From Gluconobacter sp. Gdi (GTDB lineage: Bacteria; Pseudomonadota; Alphaproteobacteria; Acetobacterales; Acetobacteraceae): 64,000 nt of DNA. The notes under the pieces were generated by a model. The model did not search any database. It worked only from the letters and a program-made list of their open reading frames with translations, and was not told the origin of the DNA. A program made the translations under genes and the position numbers. The stretch lies in assembly GCF_014132155.1 (NCBI RefSeq), contig NZ_BLJQ01000006.1:64501-128500 (forward strand), written 5' to 3'. Within the stretch, counting starts at the first letter, position 1; each line of letters begins with the position of its first letter. Shown in pieces: positions 27,214-36,339 of this stretch.

Positions 27214-28284
27214 ATGATGAGATCTGACCCTTCCTTCTTCCGTATGCCGAACTCCTTTGCTTCCGGGCTCGGAGAACGGGAAGCTGCGATCCTTCGGGAA
27301 ATCGTTGAGGAATACGTCGAGACCGGGGAGCCGATCGGCAGTCGCACTCTGGCGCAGCGCTTGAATCTGTCTCTGTCTCCCGCGACGATCCGCAACGTCA
27401 TGGCAGATCTTGGCAGGGCCGGGCTGTTGTTCAGCCCTCATGTGTCCGCAGGGCGTCTCCCGACGGAGAAGGGCGTTAAGCTCTTCGTGGAAGGGCTCCT
27501 CCAGTTTGGCACCCTGAGCGACGAAGACCGTGCCAGTATCGACAGCCGGCTGGAAATTCATGGCCGGTCCTATCAGGAGACCCTGGCTGAAGCATCGTCC
27601 ATGCTGTCGGGCCTGTCATCCGCAGCAGGTCTGGTGCTGGCCCCTAAATCCGACGCGACGCTCAAACATATTGAGTTTGTTGCCCTCGGTCCGGGACGTG
27701 TTCTCGTGGTCCTCGTCAGTTCAGACGGACAGGTGGAAAATCGCATCATCGAAACCCCGGCAGGACTGCCGCATTCCGCGCTTGTCGAGGCTGGGAACTA
27801 TCTTAACGCCCATTTGGGGGATCTGACGCTTGGCACTTTGAAAGAGCGTGTCAGCAAGGAAATGGACGTCAACCGCCATGAACTTGATGCTCTGACGGCC
27901 AGCGTCATCGAAAGTGGTCTGGCCACATGGGACGCTGATGGCGGAACGCTGTTCGTTCGGGGGCAGGGCAAGCTGTTGGCGGATATTACCGAGATCGAAC
28001 GACTGACCACGATCCGTATGTTGTTCGATCACCTCGAAACGCAGGAGACCATGCTTCAGCTCCTGCAACTGGCAGACGCTTCGGAAGGTGTGCGAATCTA
28101 TATCGGCAGTGAGAGCGGAATGTTTGGAATGTCGGGCGTGTCCATGATCGTCGCGCCAGCCCGTAATGAAGCCCAGAAAATCGTGGGCGCCATTGGTGTC
28201 ATCGGGCCAACGCGCTTGAATTACGGGCGAATTGTACCCGTCGTGGATTACACGGCCCGGATGGTCGGACGCCTGCTGGGATAG
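27214..28284 (+). CDS. hrcA: Heat-inducible transcription repressor HrcA
   Basis: Represses groESL and related heat-shock operons through CIRCE elements, with its folding monitored by GroEL. The 356-residue product has the N-terminal winged helix (REAAILREIVEEYVETGEPIGSRTLAQ then SPATIRNVMADL) and the HrcA GAF-like core containing LVLVSSDGQVENRI-like and ITEIERLTTIRMLFDHLE segments and GVSMIVAPARNE. Start is uncertain between ATGs at 27214 and 27244 since neither has a clear ribosome-binding site. grpE, the usual neighbour, is not downstream; an aldo/keto reductase is there instead. Confidence 0.94.
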   Translation: MMRSDPSFFRMPNSFASGLGEREAAILREIVEEYVETGEPIGSRTLAQRLNLSLSPATIRNVMADLGRAGLLFSPHVSAGRLPTEKGVKLFVEGLLQFGTLSDEDRASIDSRLEIHGRSYQETLAEASSMLSGLSSAAGLVLAPKSDATLKHIEFVALGPGRVLVVLVSSDGQVENRIIETPAGLPHSALVEAGNYLNAHLGDLTLGTLKERVSKEMDVNRHELDALTASVIESGLATWDADGGTLFVRGQGKLLADITEIERLTTIRMLFDHLETQETMLQLLQLADASEGVRIYIGSESGMFGMSGVSMIVAPARNEAQKIVGAIGVIGPTRLNYGRIVPVVDYTARMVGRLLG

Positions 28285-28346
28285 TGACTGCAACCCTTCC
28301 GCCTTTGCGCTGTTGAATCCTGCGTCCATCGGAAAGGAAAGAGTCC

Positions 28347-29237
28347 ATGGCTACGATTGACGCAAAGAAATCCGGTACGTTCCTCATTGGTGGTGATCTC
28401 AAGGTCCACCGCCTCGGGTTTGGCGCGATGCGCATTACCGGCAAGGGCATCTGGGATGAACCTCCAGACCACGAAGAAGTGGTCCAGACCCTTGAAAGCC
28501 TCCCGAAGTTCGGGGTGGATTTTATTGATACAGCGGATTCTTACGGTCCGTTCGTCTCGGAAAATCTGATCCGTGAAGTGCTTTATCCCTACAAAAAGAT
28601 GGTCATTGCAACGAAGGGCGGCCTGACACGCCATGGTCCAGATATCTGGAAGCCGGTCGGAAACCCGGACTATCTGAGGCAGTGCGTGCTGATGTCCATG
28701 CGACGGTTGGGCGTTGAGCGCATAGATCTGTGGCAGCTTCATCGGATCGGGCCTGACTGTCCTGCCGAAAAACAATTCGAGGCGATCGCCAAGTTCCGCG
28801 AAGAAGGTTTGATCCGGCACGTGGGTCTATCGGAAGTGAGTGTGAAAGATATCAAGCTCGCGCAGAAATACTTCCCGGTCTCGACCGTTCAGAACCGTTT
28901 CAACCTTGTGGATCGCAAGTCCGAAGACGTACTGGATTTCTGTACCAAGGAAAACATCGGCTTCATTCCCTGGGCACCTCTAGCTGCCGGAGAACTGGCC
29001 AAACCCGGTACGGACATGGACAAGATCGCGCATCGGCATCATGCAGATGCAGGGCAGATTGCTCTGGCGTGGCTTCTGAAAAGATCACCGGTCATGTTGC
29101 CCATTCCGGGGACCGGAAGCAGAGCCCATCTGGCCTCTAATGTTCGGTCAGCATCCCTGAATCTCAACGATGAAGAGTTTGCTACTCTGAATCGGCAGGG
29201 TGAAGAGGTGTGGAAGAAATCCGCCGCCGGATCATAA
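28347..29237 (+). CDS. Aldo/keto reductase
   Basis: A 296-residue NAD(P)H-dependent oxidoreductase with the complete catalytic tetrad Asp61 and Tyr66 (DTADSYGP), Lys90 (IATKGG) and His132 (LHRIGPD), and the cofactor-binding end LPIPGTGSRAHLASNV. The family reduces carbonyls such as 2,5-diketogluconate or sugar ketones; acetic acid bacteria carry many of these and the substrate cannot be named. No signal peptide. A ribosome-binding site GGAAAGG lies eight or so bases before the ATG. It follows hrcA by 62 bases on the same strand. Confidence 0.9.
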   Translation: MATIDAKKSGTFLIGGDLKVHRLGFGAMRITGKGIWDEPPDHEEVVQTLESLPKFGVDFIDTADSYGPFVSENLIREVLYPYKKMVIATKGGLTRHGPDIWKPVGNPDYLRQCVLMSMRRLGVERIDLWQLHRIGPDCPAEKQFEAIAKFREEGLIRHVGLSEVSVKDIKLAQKYFPVSTVQNRFNLVDRKSEDVLDFCTKENIGFIPWAPLAAGELAKPGTDMDKIAHRHHADAGQIALAWLLKRSPVMLPIPGTGSRAHLASNVRSASLNLNDEEFATLNRQGEEVWKKSAAGS

Positions 29238-29322
29238 CGATCACGGGCCGCCGTAAACTGTCACAAAATGACCCTTTTCAGTGGGGGCGACGAACGGCTC
29301 GTTTCAGTGCTATGCAGTTTGT

Positions 29323-31941
29323 ATGACGCGCCGTTCCATTCGCTCCCGTAATCCGCAGGACCCCAGGGCCAGTGTGCCCCGCGGGCCCCGTTTCCGCCGT
29401 TTCCGTCAGTCTCTTGCCATCGTCGCTGGTGTCGGGCTGGTCGGTGTTGCGGGTGCGGGTATCTTGGGTTGGACCACCTACGCCAAACTCGTGGCTGATC
29501 TGCCAAGTGTGGACAGCCTGAGGGCCTATCAGCCCCCGACCGTCAGTCGCATCTATGCATCTGATGATCGCCTGATGGCTCAACTTGCCAACGAGCGGCG
29601 TATTTTCGTTCCGCTTGAAGCGATTCCGGATCGGGTAAAGCGCGCCTTCCTCGCAACGGAAGATCACAATTTCTACACCCATGGTGGTGTTGATGTGATG
29701 GCCATTGCCCGTGCAGGCGTAACGGACGTTTTTGCCCGCCATGGGCGCCGTGCTGTCGGTGCGTCCACCATTACGCAGCAGGTTGCGCGTGGGATGCTGC
29801 TTAACAGCAATGCCCGCACGCTCGATCGTAAAATCAAGGAAGCCCTGCTTGCCGTCAAAATGGAGCAGGTGCTGTCCAAGGACAAGATTCTTGAGATCTA
29901 TCTGAACTGGGCGGATCTGGGGAACGGCTCTTTTGGTGTCGCCGCCGCGGCCCAGACCTATTTCAACAAGCCTCTCGACCAGCTGAATGATGCAGAAGCC
30001 GCGTCACTGGCGGCCCTTCCGAAGTCCCCTACACATTACAATCCGTTCCTTCATCCTGACGCAGCCTTGATGCGCCGGAATCTTGTTCTGGATCTGATGG
30101 CCGATAACGGCGTCATTTCCCGCGAGCAGGCTCAGGAAGACAAGAAGGAGCCACTGGTCCCGCAGAAAAAACAGCGGTTTGGACCTTTGCCGGATTCAGA
30201 ATGGTTCGGGGCCGAGGTCCGGCGTCAGCTCATCAGCTTGTATGGTCAGGATCGCGCTCTTCAAGGCGGCCTTGAAGTTCATACCAGTCTGGATCAGCCC
30301 CTTCAGGTATCAGCGACGAAGCTGCTGCATGAAGGTCTGATGGATTACGATCGGAGCCGCGGAGGTTGGCGTGGCCCGGTCATCCATCTTGATGGCATTG
30401 ACGCAGAAGGCTGGGAAGAAAGTCTCGATAAGGTCTCCGGTCCAGCTGGAATGCTAAGGGAGTGGCGTCTGGGCGTCATTCTTCCCGGTGGAACTCACGT
30501 GGGCTGGAATGAGGAAGGCCAAGCGAAGACTGGTCCTCTTCTGGCAACAGACATCGCATGGGCACGTCGGATGCACCCGCTTCGTGCCGGGGATGTCATC
30601 ATGATTGAACCGCAGGAAAGTGGCTCCGTTGCCCTGCGTCAGATTCCGCAGGTCGAAGGCGCTGTCGTGACGATGGATGTCCATACAGGCCGTGTTCTGG
30701 CGATGGTGGGTGGATGGTCGTTTCACGAAAGTCAGTTCAACCGCGCAACGCAGGCTCTGCGTCAGCCGGGCTCTTCCTTCAAGCCGTTTGTGTATCTGGC
30801 GGCCATGGAACAGGGTATTTCTCCGTCCGAGAAGTTTGATGATTCCCCTGTCTCTTACGGCGACTGGCATCCCAAGAACTACGAGCACGATAACTGGGGT
30901 CCAACCACCCTGCATGATGCCCTGCGTGAAAGCCGGAACCTCGTGACGATCCGGGTGGCCGCGCATCTGGGTATGAAGGCGGTCGCAGACACAGCCATCA
31001 AGGCCGGCCTTGTAGATGATATGCCGCATGTGCTGCCCGCAGCACTTGGTGCCGTTGAAACGACCGTTCTCAAGGAAGCCGCGGCCTATGCAACGATTGC
31101 GAACGGCGGCCATGTTGTTTCTCCCACCCTCATGGATGACATTCAGGATCGCCTTGGCAATATCGTCTGGCGTGCACCTGGCTTGGCATTAGGGACCACC
31201 TTGCAGGCGCCACCTGCGCCTCCAACTGCTGATCCGTCATCTCCAACAATTACACCGGCATCGACCGAAGCTGCTGGGGCGCCAGTGCAGCCATCGGCGC
31301 CGGTTCCCGGAAGTATCTCTGTTCCCTCCATTGCAGATAGTCGTCCTGTTCTCGCCAGCGAGGCCAGTTCCTATCAGATCGTGGCCATGCTGAAGGATGT
31401 CATCGCTCATGGAACGGGCCGCATGGCAGGGGTAGGGATTGACCGTCCCATCGCGGGGAAGACCGGCACCAGTCAGGATTTCCATGATGCCTGGTTTGCT
31501 GGCTTTTCGCCGGATATCGTCACGATCGTCTGGGTCGGTTTCGATACGCCGCAAACGCTCGGGCGGAACGCTGATGGTGCCCGCATTGCCGGCCCCATCT
31601 GGAACAAGATCATGAAGGTGGCGCTCGCCAACCGGCCGAAGCTGGATTTCCGTGTTCCGGCCGATATCACGCTGGCGTCCTACAACACCGGCCGTATCAC
31701 TGCGACTGACGGATTCAAGGCTGATCAGGTTCCGGGTGCGTCGGTGGCTCTGCATGGCTTCGGTGCTGGTACGGAAGCCCTGACAGCGGCAGATACCGGG
31801 GCAGATGCCGTTATTTCGGATTCCGAGAGCGATATGACAGACACCAGCGCGCCGAGTGTTGGGTCTTCTCCGAATGCCAAGCCTCAGGCCCAGAAACCTG
31901 CGGCATCGGATGGTGACATTGGTGTAGGCGGCCTGTACTGA
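29323..31941 (+). CDS. mrcA: Bifunctional penicillin-binding protein 1A
   Basis: Class A PBP that polymerises and cross-links peptidoglycan. The 872-residue protein has a basic cytoplasmic head, one membrane segment (LAIVAGVGLVGVAGAGILG), a GT51 glycosyltransferase domain (LATEDHNFYTHGGVD with the catalytic Glu, GASTITQQVARGM, KIKEALLAVKME), and a transpeptidase with SSFK in RQPGSSFKPF, the second motif SRN in RESRNLVT, and KTGT in IAGKTGTSQDFHDAWF. A Pro/Ala/Ser-rich insertion of about 50 residues lies inside the transpeptidase domain before KTGT. The ATG at 29323 is preferred over a GTG at 29281. prfB follows after 40 bases, a common arrangement. Confidence 0.95.
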   Translation: MTRRSIRSRNPQDPRASVPRGPRFRRFRQSLAIVAGVGLVGVAGAGILGWTTYAKLVADLPSVDSLRAYQPPTVSRIYASDDRLMAQLANERRIFVPLEAIPDRVKRAFLATEDHNFYTHGGVDVMAIARAGVTDVFARHGRRAVGASTITQQVARGMLLNSNARTLDRKIKEALLAVKMEQVLSKDKILEIYLNWADLGNGSFGVAAAAQTYFNKPLDQLNDAEAASLAALPKSPTHYNPFLHPDAALMRRNLVLDLMADNGVISREQAQEDKKEPLVPQKKQRFGPLPDSEWFGAEVRRQLISLYGQDRALQGGLEVHTSLDQPLQVSATKLLHEGLMDYDRSRGGWRGPVIHLDGIDAEGWEESLDKVSGPAGMLREWRLGVILPGGTHVGWNEEGQAKTGPLLATDIAWARRMHPLRAGDVIMIEPQESGSVALRQIPQVEGAVVTMDVHTGRVLAMVGGWSFHESQFNRATQALRQPGSSFKPFVYLAAMEQGISPSEKFDDSPVSYGDWHPKNYEHDNWGPTTLHDALRESRNLVTIRVAAHLGMKAVADTAIKAGLVDDMPHVLPAALGAVETTVLKEAAAYATIANGGHVVSPTLMDDIQDRLGNIVWRAPGLALGTTLQAPPAPPTADPSSPTITPASTEAAGAPVQPSAPVPGSISVPSIADSRPVLASEASSYQIVAMLKDVIAHGTGRMAGVGIDRPIAGKTGTSQDFHDAWFAGFSPDIVTIVWVGFDTPQTLGRNADGARIAGPIWNKIMKVALANRPKLDFRVPADITLASYNTGRITATDGFKADQVPGASVALHGFGAGTEALTAADTGADAVISDSESDMTDTSAPSVGSSPNAKPQAQKPAASDGDIGVGGLY

Positions 31942-31981
31942 GGGCAGCCAAACCACCTTATATATAAGTGGAGTATTTATA

Positions 31982-33113
31982 ATGTCGGCTGAGACCGAAG
32001 CCCTCTCCGAACAGATCAAGCAGTCGGTGGCACTGCTGAGGAGGCATCTTTAACTGGGATGTCGCCACAACACGCCTCGCGGAACTGAACCACCGCGCGG
32101 AAGACCCAGACCTTTGGAATGATTCTGACGCTGCCCAGAAGCTGATGCGCGAGCGAACCATGCTCGCCAATCAGATCGAGGGCGTTGAACAGATCGAACA
32201 GGACGTTGAAGGCACGCTGGAACTTGTCGAGCTCGCAGAAATGGAGAACGACACGGATCTGGTGCAGGAAGCCATCGCGACGTTGCGTGGGCTGGCAGCC
32301 GACGTGCACAAGCGCGAAATCGAAAGCCTGTTGTCCGGCGAAGCTGACAGCAATGACTGCTACGTTGAAGTGAATGCCGGTGCAGGTGGAACGGAAGCCC
32401 AGGATTGGGCCGAGATGATCCTGCGCATGTACACCCGCTGGGCAGAACAGCACGGCTACAAGGTGACCTTCATTGAAAGCAGTGAAGGTGAGCAGGCGGG
32501 CATCAAGTCTGCCACCATCCAGATCAGTGGCCTCAACGCTTATGGCTGGATGAAAACGGAAGCTGGCGTGCATCGTCTCGTCCGCATCTCGCCCTTCGAT
32601 GCCGCTGCCCGTCGTCAAACGTCCTTCGCGTCTGTCTGGGTGTATCCGGTGGTCGATGATTCCATTGAAGTGGAGATCAACGATTCGGATCTGCGTGTGG
32701 ATACTTTCCGTGCTTCAGGCGCAGGCGGTCAGCACGTTAACAAGACCGATTCGGCCATTCGTATTACCCATATCCCGACCGGCATCGTTGTTGCCTGTCA
32801 GACGGACCGCTCACAGCACCGCAACCGTGCCAAGGCGATGGAAATGCTGAAGGCCCGGATGTACGAGGCCGAGCTTCAGAAGCGGGAAGCCGCCGCCGCC
32901 CAGACGGAAGCCGCCAAAACGGATATCGGATGGGGCCATCAGATCCGCTCTTACGTCCTGGCACCCTATCAGTTGGTCAAGGATCTGCGGACAGGCGTGG
33001 AAAAGGGAAATCCGGACGCTGTTCTGGACGGCGCCCTGGACGACTTCATGTCGGCTTCTCTTGCCCAGCGCGTCGGAGCAACGCGATCCGAAGCCAGCGC
33101 CTCCGCTCAGTAA
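31982..33113 (+). CDS. prfB: Peptide chain release factor 2 with +1 programmed frameshift at UAA
   Basis: RF2 releases peptides at UGA and UAA. Translation starts at the ATG 31982 (GGAG eight bases upstream); 23 codons later the frame meets TAA at 32051-32053. The bases AGG AGG CAT CTT TAA C reproduce the bacterial RF2 frameshift site: internal Shine-Dalgarno AGGAGG (32039-32044), then the slippery CTT, then a stop. Shifting +1 (skipping T32051) continues NWDVATTRLAELN and the remaining frame to 33113, giving 376 residues in all, the normal RF2 length. The SPF stop-codon motif (RISPFDAAARR) and GGQ (GAGGQHVNKTDSAIR) are intact. The stop is UAA rather than the usual UGA. Confidence 0.93.
32039..32054 (+). 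promoter_or_regulatory. RF2 recoding site (AGGAGG, CTT TAA C)
   Basis: An internal Shine-Dalgarno-like AGGAGG is followed three bases later by CTT and the in-frame stop TAA with C after it, the same geometry as the E. coli prfB shift site. When RF2 is scarce, the ribosome pauses at the stop and slips +1 into the main frame. The UAA here can also be read by RF1. Confidence 0.8.
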
Positions 33114-33510
33114 GAGCGAGCTGACGCATTAAAACGAAACCGGAAGGCCGGGGCGGCGTAATTAATACGCTGTCCCGGCCTTCTTGTTATAATTCTGTTA
33201 CAGTTTTTGGAAATTTGATTTTCTGAAGGCAGAAAAAAAGCGGAAAAGTGTACTTTTTCGCCCACTCTCCTGCGAATATTGGCGCCAGACGATCGAAAGA
33301 TGAGAATTTTTCGTTTCGGGACAGGCAATAATCAGCTTGACACCATGGCCTGAAGGCTGCCCAATCAGCATATCGGGTATGTTCTCACGACATGAGACGA
33401 ATCACACGTCCGTGAGGTGAGGGAACTCGATGCAAACACAAGGTCGAGATCTCGCACCGTACAGGTGTGGATCCATTGTCGGTGTCAGTGAGGGGTAAGA
33501 AGGTTTCGAC
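33114..33510. other. Intergenic region between prfB and tonB, 397 bases
   Basis: Apart from the prfB terminator, it contains a 22-base near palindrome at 33240-33261 (GCGGAAAAGT and ACTTTTTCGC arms, one mismatch), a perfect -35 hexamer TTGACA at 33337-33342 without a convincing -10 at normal spacing, and the tonB ribosome-binding site. I saw no classical Fur box and no gene. Confidence 0.5.
33143..33190 (+). terminator. Terminator after prfB
   Basis: An 18-base near-perfect stem (GAAGGCCGGGGCGGCGTA at 33143-33160 with TACGCTGTCCCGGCCTTC at 33166-33183) closes a short ATTAA loop, with a T-rich tail, 30 bases after the prfB stop. Confidence 0.85.
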
Positions 33511-34176
33511 ATGAAGAGCTACGCCGCACAGCAGCGCAAGCCGACGGACTATATTGTCGCGATCGTCGTGGCCGTGCTGGCTATGGGCGCGGTAATCTAT
33601 GCGCTCATGAGCGGTGCTGTGGGCAAACTCGTCCACGAAAAGCCGCCCATCAAGACGGAAGTGATCAAGGAGCAGCCTAAGCCGCCTCCGCCACCACCAC
33701 CTCCGCCGCCGCCGCAGATGGAACAGCCGCCGCCGCCGTATATTCCGCCGCCGAAGATCAGTGTTCCGCCGCCACCCAAGGCGATCCAGCGGGTCACACA
33801 CGCCAAGCCGCCGCATCCGGTTCCGCCGAGCCCGACGCCTGCACCTGAGCCTGTTCCGGCTCCTCCGCAGGGTCCGCCAGCTCCGGCAGTGCCTGATCAC
33901 ACGGCTGGCGCGTCTCCGATCAACGGCGCCAAGCCGGAGTATCCGGAGGAAGCCCAGGAAGAGAACCGTGAAGGTAAAGTTACGGCTTCCTGCGACATTC
34001 TTCCGAACGGTCACACGGCAAACTGCGCGATTGTCAGCTCCACCGGTGGTCACGAGTTTGTGGAAAGTGCGCTCGACTTCCTTCGTCGAGCCCGGTACCA
34101 GCCCGCCGTCGTTAACGGCGCTCCGGTTACCGAGCATCACCACATTCTGCACGTTGACTTCACGATGGGCGACTAA
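33511..34176 (+). CDS. tonB: TonB energy transducer
   Basis: Couples the inner-membrane proton gradient through ExbB/ExbD to outer-membrane TonB-dependent receptors. The 221-residue protein has one N-terminal membrane segment (YIVAIVVAVLAMGAVIYALM), a long proline-rich periplasmic spacer starting with a run of eleven prolines, and a C-terminal TonB domain (NGAKPEYPEEAQEENREGKV then ALDFLRRARYQPAVVNGAPV). Ribosome-binding GAAGG lies eight bases before the ATG. It heads the tonB-exbB-exbD-exbD-TPR cluster. No receptor gene is adjacent, so it probably serves several receptors. Confidence 0.95.
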   Translation: MKSYAAQQRKPTDYIVAIVVAVLAMGAVIYALMSGAVGKLVHEKPPIKTEVIKEQPKPPPPPPPPPPPQMEQPPPPYIPPPKISVPPPPKAIQRVTHAKPPHPVPPSPTPAPEPVPAPPQGPPAPAVPDHTAGASPINGAKPEYPEEAQEENREGKVTASCDILPNGHTANCAIVSSTGGHEFVESALDFLRRARYQPAVVNGAPVTEHHHILHVDFTMGD

Positions 34177-34309
34177 GTGTCCGTCAGCCAGTAGTCCAAT
34201 AAGATTGCCTCTTCGGATCAGGTGGTTCGGAGAGGTTCAAGGAAAAGGGCCGGTCCCCATATGGCCGGCACCCCAGACAGCTCCTAAAACGGGCATCTCT
34301 AACGAGGAT

Positions 34310-35398
34310 ATGGAGTTCATGACCAGACTGTTCCGCCTTCCTGCTCTTGACGTTCCGACGAAGGCGCGCGCCGTCCGGGCCAGCGCCATGGCTCTGACGC
34401 TGGCCCTGGCTTCGGGTGCAATCGCACCGGCCGTCGCTTTCGCTCAGCCTGCACCGGCTGATCAGAGTGCTCCGGCTGCCGCTCCGGCCGACCCGTCGGC
34501 AGTGCCGCCGGCTCCGTCCTCGGACCCGTCTGCTGCACCTGCTGCTTCTGCACCGAATGATGCTGGCGCTCCGGCACCTGCCGCCGGTGATGCAGCTGCT
34601 CCTGCTGACCAGACGCCTGCTGCTGCTGCCACCCCGGGTGAAAGCGCAACGGCCGCTCCTGAAGCTCCGGCTCCGCAGGGCAACCCGTACGGTCTTGGCG
34701 CTCTGTGGGCCAATGGTGACGTGATCGCTCGTGGCGTTCTGATCATCATGGTTATCATGTCCGCTGGTACCTGGATCATCATGGTCATGAAGTTCCTGGA
34801 GCAGGGCCGTGTGTTCGCTGCTTCCAAGGAAGCTTCCCGTGAATTCTGGACGAAGCCGTCCGTTCAGGCTGGCGCTGCGTCCCTGAAGGCTTCTTCTCCG
34901 TTCCGTTACATCGCTGAAACCGGTATTGTTGCTGCAGAGCACCACGAAGGTTCCATGCGTGATGCGATCGACCTGCACTCCTGGACGGAAATGTCCATCG
35001 GGCGCTCCGTTGACACCATCAACACGCGTCTTCAGGGCGGCCTCGCGTTCCTCGGTACGGTGGGTTCCACCTCTCCGTTCGTCGGTCTGTTCGGCACGGT
35101 TTGGGGTATTTACCACGCTCTGACCGCCATCGGCATTGCAGGTCAGGCGTCCATCGACAAGGTTGCTGGTCCGGTGGGTGAATCCCTCATCATGACGGCA
35201 ATTGGTCTTGCAACCGCTGTTCCGGCCGTTCTGGGTTACAACCTGCTCGTTCGCCGTAACAAGGGCGCTATGGATCGCGTTCGCAACTTCGCTGCAGACG
35301 TTCAGTCTGTCCTGATCGGTGGCTTCCGTCACGGCGTGTCTCCGGAAGACGGCGGCATGTCAGCTCCGACCACCATCACCACCAGCCAGCGGGTCTGA
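34310..35398 (+). CDS. exbB: ExbB proton channel with periplasmic Ala/Pro-rich extension
   Basis: A MotA/TolQ/ExbB-family proton channel protein. The 362-residue product begins with a signal-peptide-like stretch (LTLALASGAIAPAVAFAQ), then about 90 residues of Ala/Pro/Asp-rich low complexity, then the ExbB core with three membrane segments and the conserved GTVGSTSPFVGLFGTVWGIYHAL and LIMTAIGLATAVPAVLGYNLL. The extension makes it about 120 residues longer than E. coli ExbB; similar extended ExbB proteins occur in other alphaproteobacteria. The open frame extends upstream to 33761 inside tonB but is a shadow. ATG at 34319 is an alternative start. Confidence 0.92.
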   Translation: MEFMTRLFRLPALDVPTKARAVRASAMALTLALASGAIAPAVAFAQPAPADQSAPAAAPADPSAVPPAPSSDPSAAPAASAPNDAGAPAPAAGDAAAPADQTPAAAATPGESATAAPEAPAPQGNPYGLGALWANGDVIARGVLIIMVIMSAGTWIIMVMKFLEQGRVFAASKEASREFWTKPSVQAGAASLKASSPFRYIAETGIVAAEHHEGSMRDAIDLHSWTEMSIGRSVDTINTRLQGGLAFLGTVGSTSPFVGLFGTVWGIYHALTAIGIAGQASIDKVAGPVGESLIMTAIGLATAVPAVLGYNLLVRRNKGAMDRVRNFAADVQSVLIGGFRHGVSPEDGGMSAPTTITTSQRV

Positions 35399-35402
35399 TA
35401 CT

Positions 35403-35828
35403 ATGGGAATGAACGTCGGAGGAGGCGGCGGTGACGACGAGGTGGTGTCGGCAATCAACACCACTCCCCTCGTCGACGTCATGCTGGTGCTGCTGATCAT
35501 CTTCTTGATCACCATCCCAGTCGCCACGCATACTGTGAAGCTGAAGCTGCCGGTTGATGCAAATCAGCCGACCCAGACTAAGCCGAATAATGTTGTTCTG
35601 GCAGTGACTGCGAATGGCCAGGTTTTCTGGAACACCACACCGGTCCCAACGCATCAGGATCTGCTGAACCGCCTTGTAGAGGTGGCTAAGCAGAAGCCTC
35701 AGCCGCAGGTCCAGATCCGTGGTGACGGTGCTGCCAAGTATCTGGCAGTTGGCCAGGTGGTCGCTACAGCTCAGGAAGCTGGTATCGCTCACGTGGACTT
35801 CATCACCGAGCAGCCCCACTCGAACTGA
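35403..35828 (+). CDS. exbD: ExbD biopolymer transport protein (first copy)
   Basis: A 141-residue TonB-system stator subunit with one membrane helix. Residues 17 to 45 show INTTPLVDVMLVLLIIFLI, including the membrane Asp needed for proton coupling, and the periplasmic domain ends VDFITEQ. It starts four bases after exbB. A second exbD follows at 35902; the two differ, so they may form a heteromeric stator or serve different TonB complexes. Confidence 0.94.
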   Translation: MGMNVGGGGGDDEVVSAINTTPLVDVMLVLLIIFLITIPVATHTVKLKLPVDANQPTQTKPNNVVLAVTANGQVFWNTTPVPTHQDLLNRLVEVAKQKPQPQVQIRGDGAAKYLAVGQVVATAQEAGIAHVDFITEQPHSN

Positions 35829-35901
35829 AGGTCTGCCGGGCCGTTATAGAAAGAACGGTCCGGCAACCTCTTTCACGTCACCCTTTTGGAGAACCGCCGT
35901 C

Positions 35902-36336
35902 ATGGGCATGAGCGTCGGATCGGACAGCACGCACGAAGACGAAGGTATCGTCGATATCAACACCACGCCGTTGATCGACGTGATGCTGGTGCTGCTGATC
36001 ATGCTGATCATCACCATCCCGCTGCAGACACATTCGGTGGCGATCGATCTGCCTCAGGGCAATCCTCCGCCGTCTACCGAGCAGCCTAAGCTAGTGACTG
36101 TCAGCATCAATTACGACAACAGCATTTCGTGGAACAGCGAGCCGGTCAGCTCGGAAGCAGCACTTCAGGCTCATTTTGAGGCCGCTGCTGCTGAAGGCGA
36201 TCAGCCCGAGGTCCATATTCATCCTGACCGTCTTGCCGATTATAAAACGGTTGCCCACGTCATGGCTGACGCTCAGCGTCTCGGTGTGACCAAGCTGGGT
36301 ATCGTCGGTCTGGATCAGTTCATGGAAGGACAGTAA
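35902..36336 (+). CDS. exbD: ExbD biopolymer transport protein (second copy)
   Basis: A 144-residue paralogue of the preceding gene with the same layout: IVDINTTPLIDVMLVLLIMLIITIP carries the conserved Asp, and a periplasmic domain contains PEVHIHPDRLADYKTVAHVMADAQRLG. GGAG lies eleven bases before the ATG at 35902. It is separated from the first copy by 73 bases with no terminator. Divergence in the periplasmic part suggests the two copies do different jobs rather than being a fresh duplication. Confidence 0.93.
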   Translation: MGMSVGSDSTHEDEGIVDINTTPLIDVMLVLLIMLIITIPLQTHSVAIDLPQGNPPPSTEQPKLVTVSINYDNSISWNSEPVSSEAALQAHFEAAAAEGDQPEVHIHPDRLADYKTVAHVMADAQRLGVTKLGIVGLDQFMEGQ

Positions 36337-36339
36337 TTC

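Noticed and set aside
33680-33790. CRISPR-like or tandem repeat signal in tonB
   Set aside because: The repetition is the CCG/CCA proline codons of the TonB spacer, not spaced repeats.
33761-34309. Long 5' extension of the exbB frame
   Set aside because: It runs through tonB in another frame and gives Arg-rich sequence unlike any ExbB; the signal-peptide start near 34310 is better.
34184-35332. 382-codon open frame opposite exbB
   Set aside because: Arg/Ser-rich shadow of the repetitive ExbB sequence.
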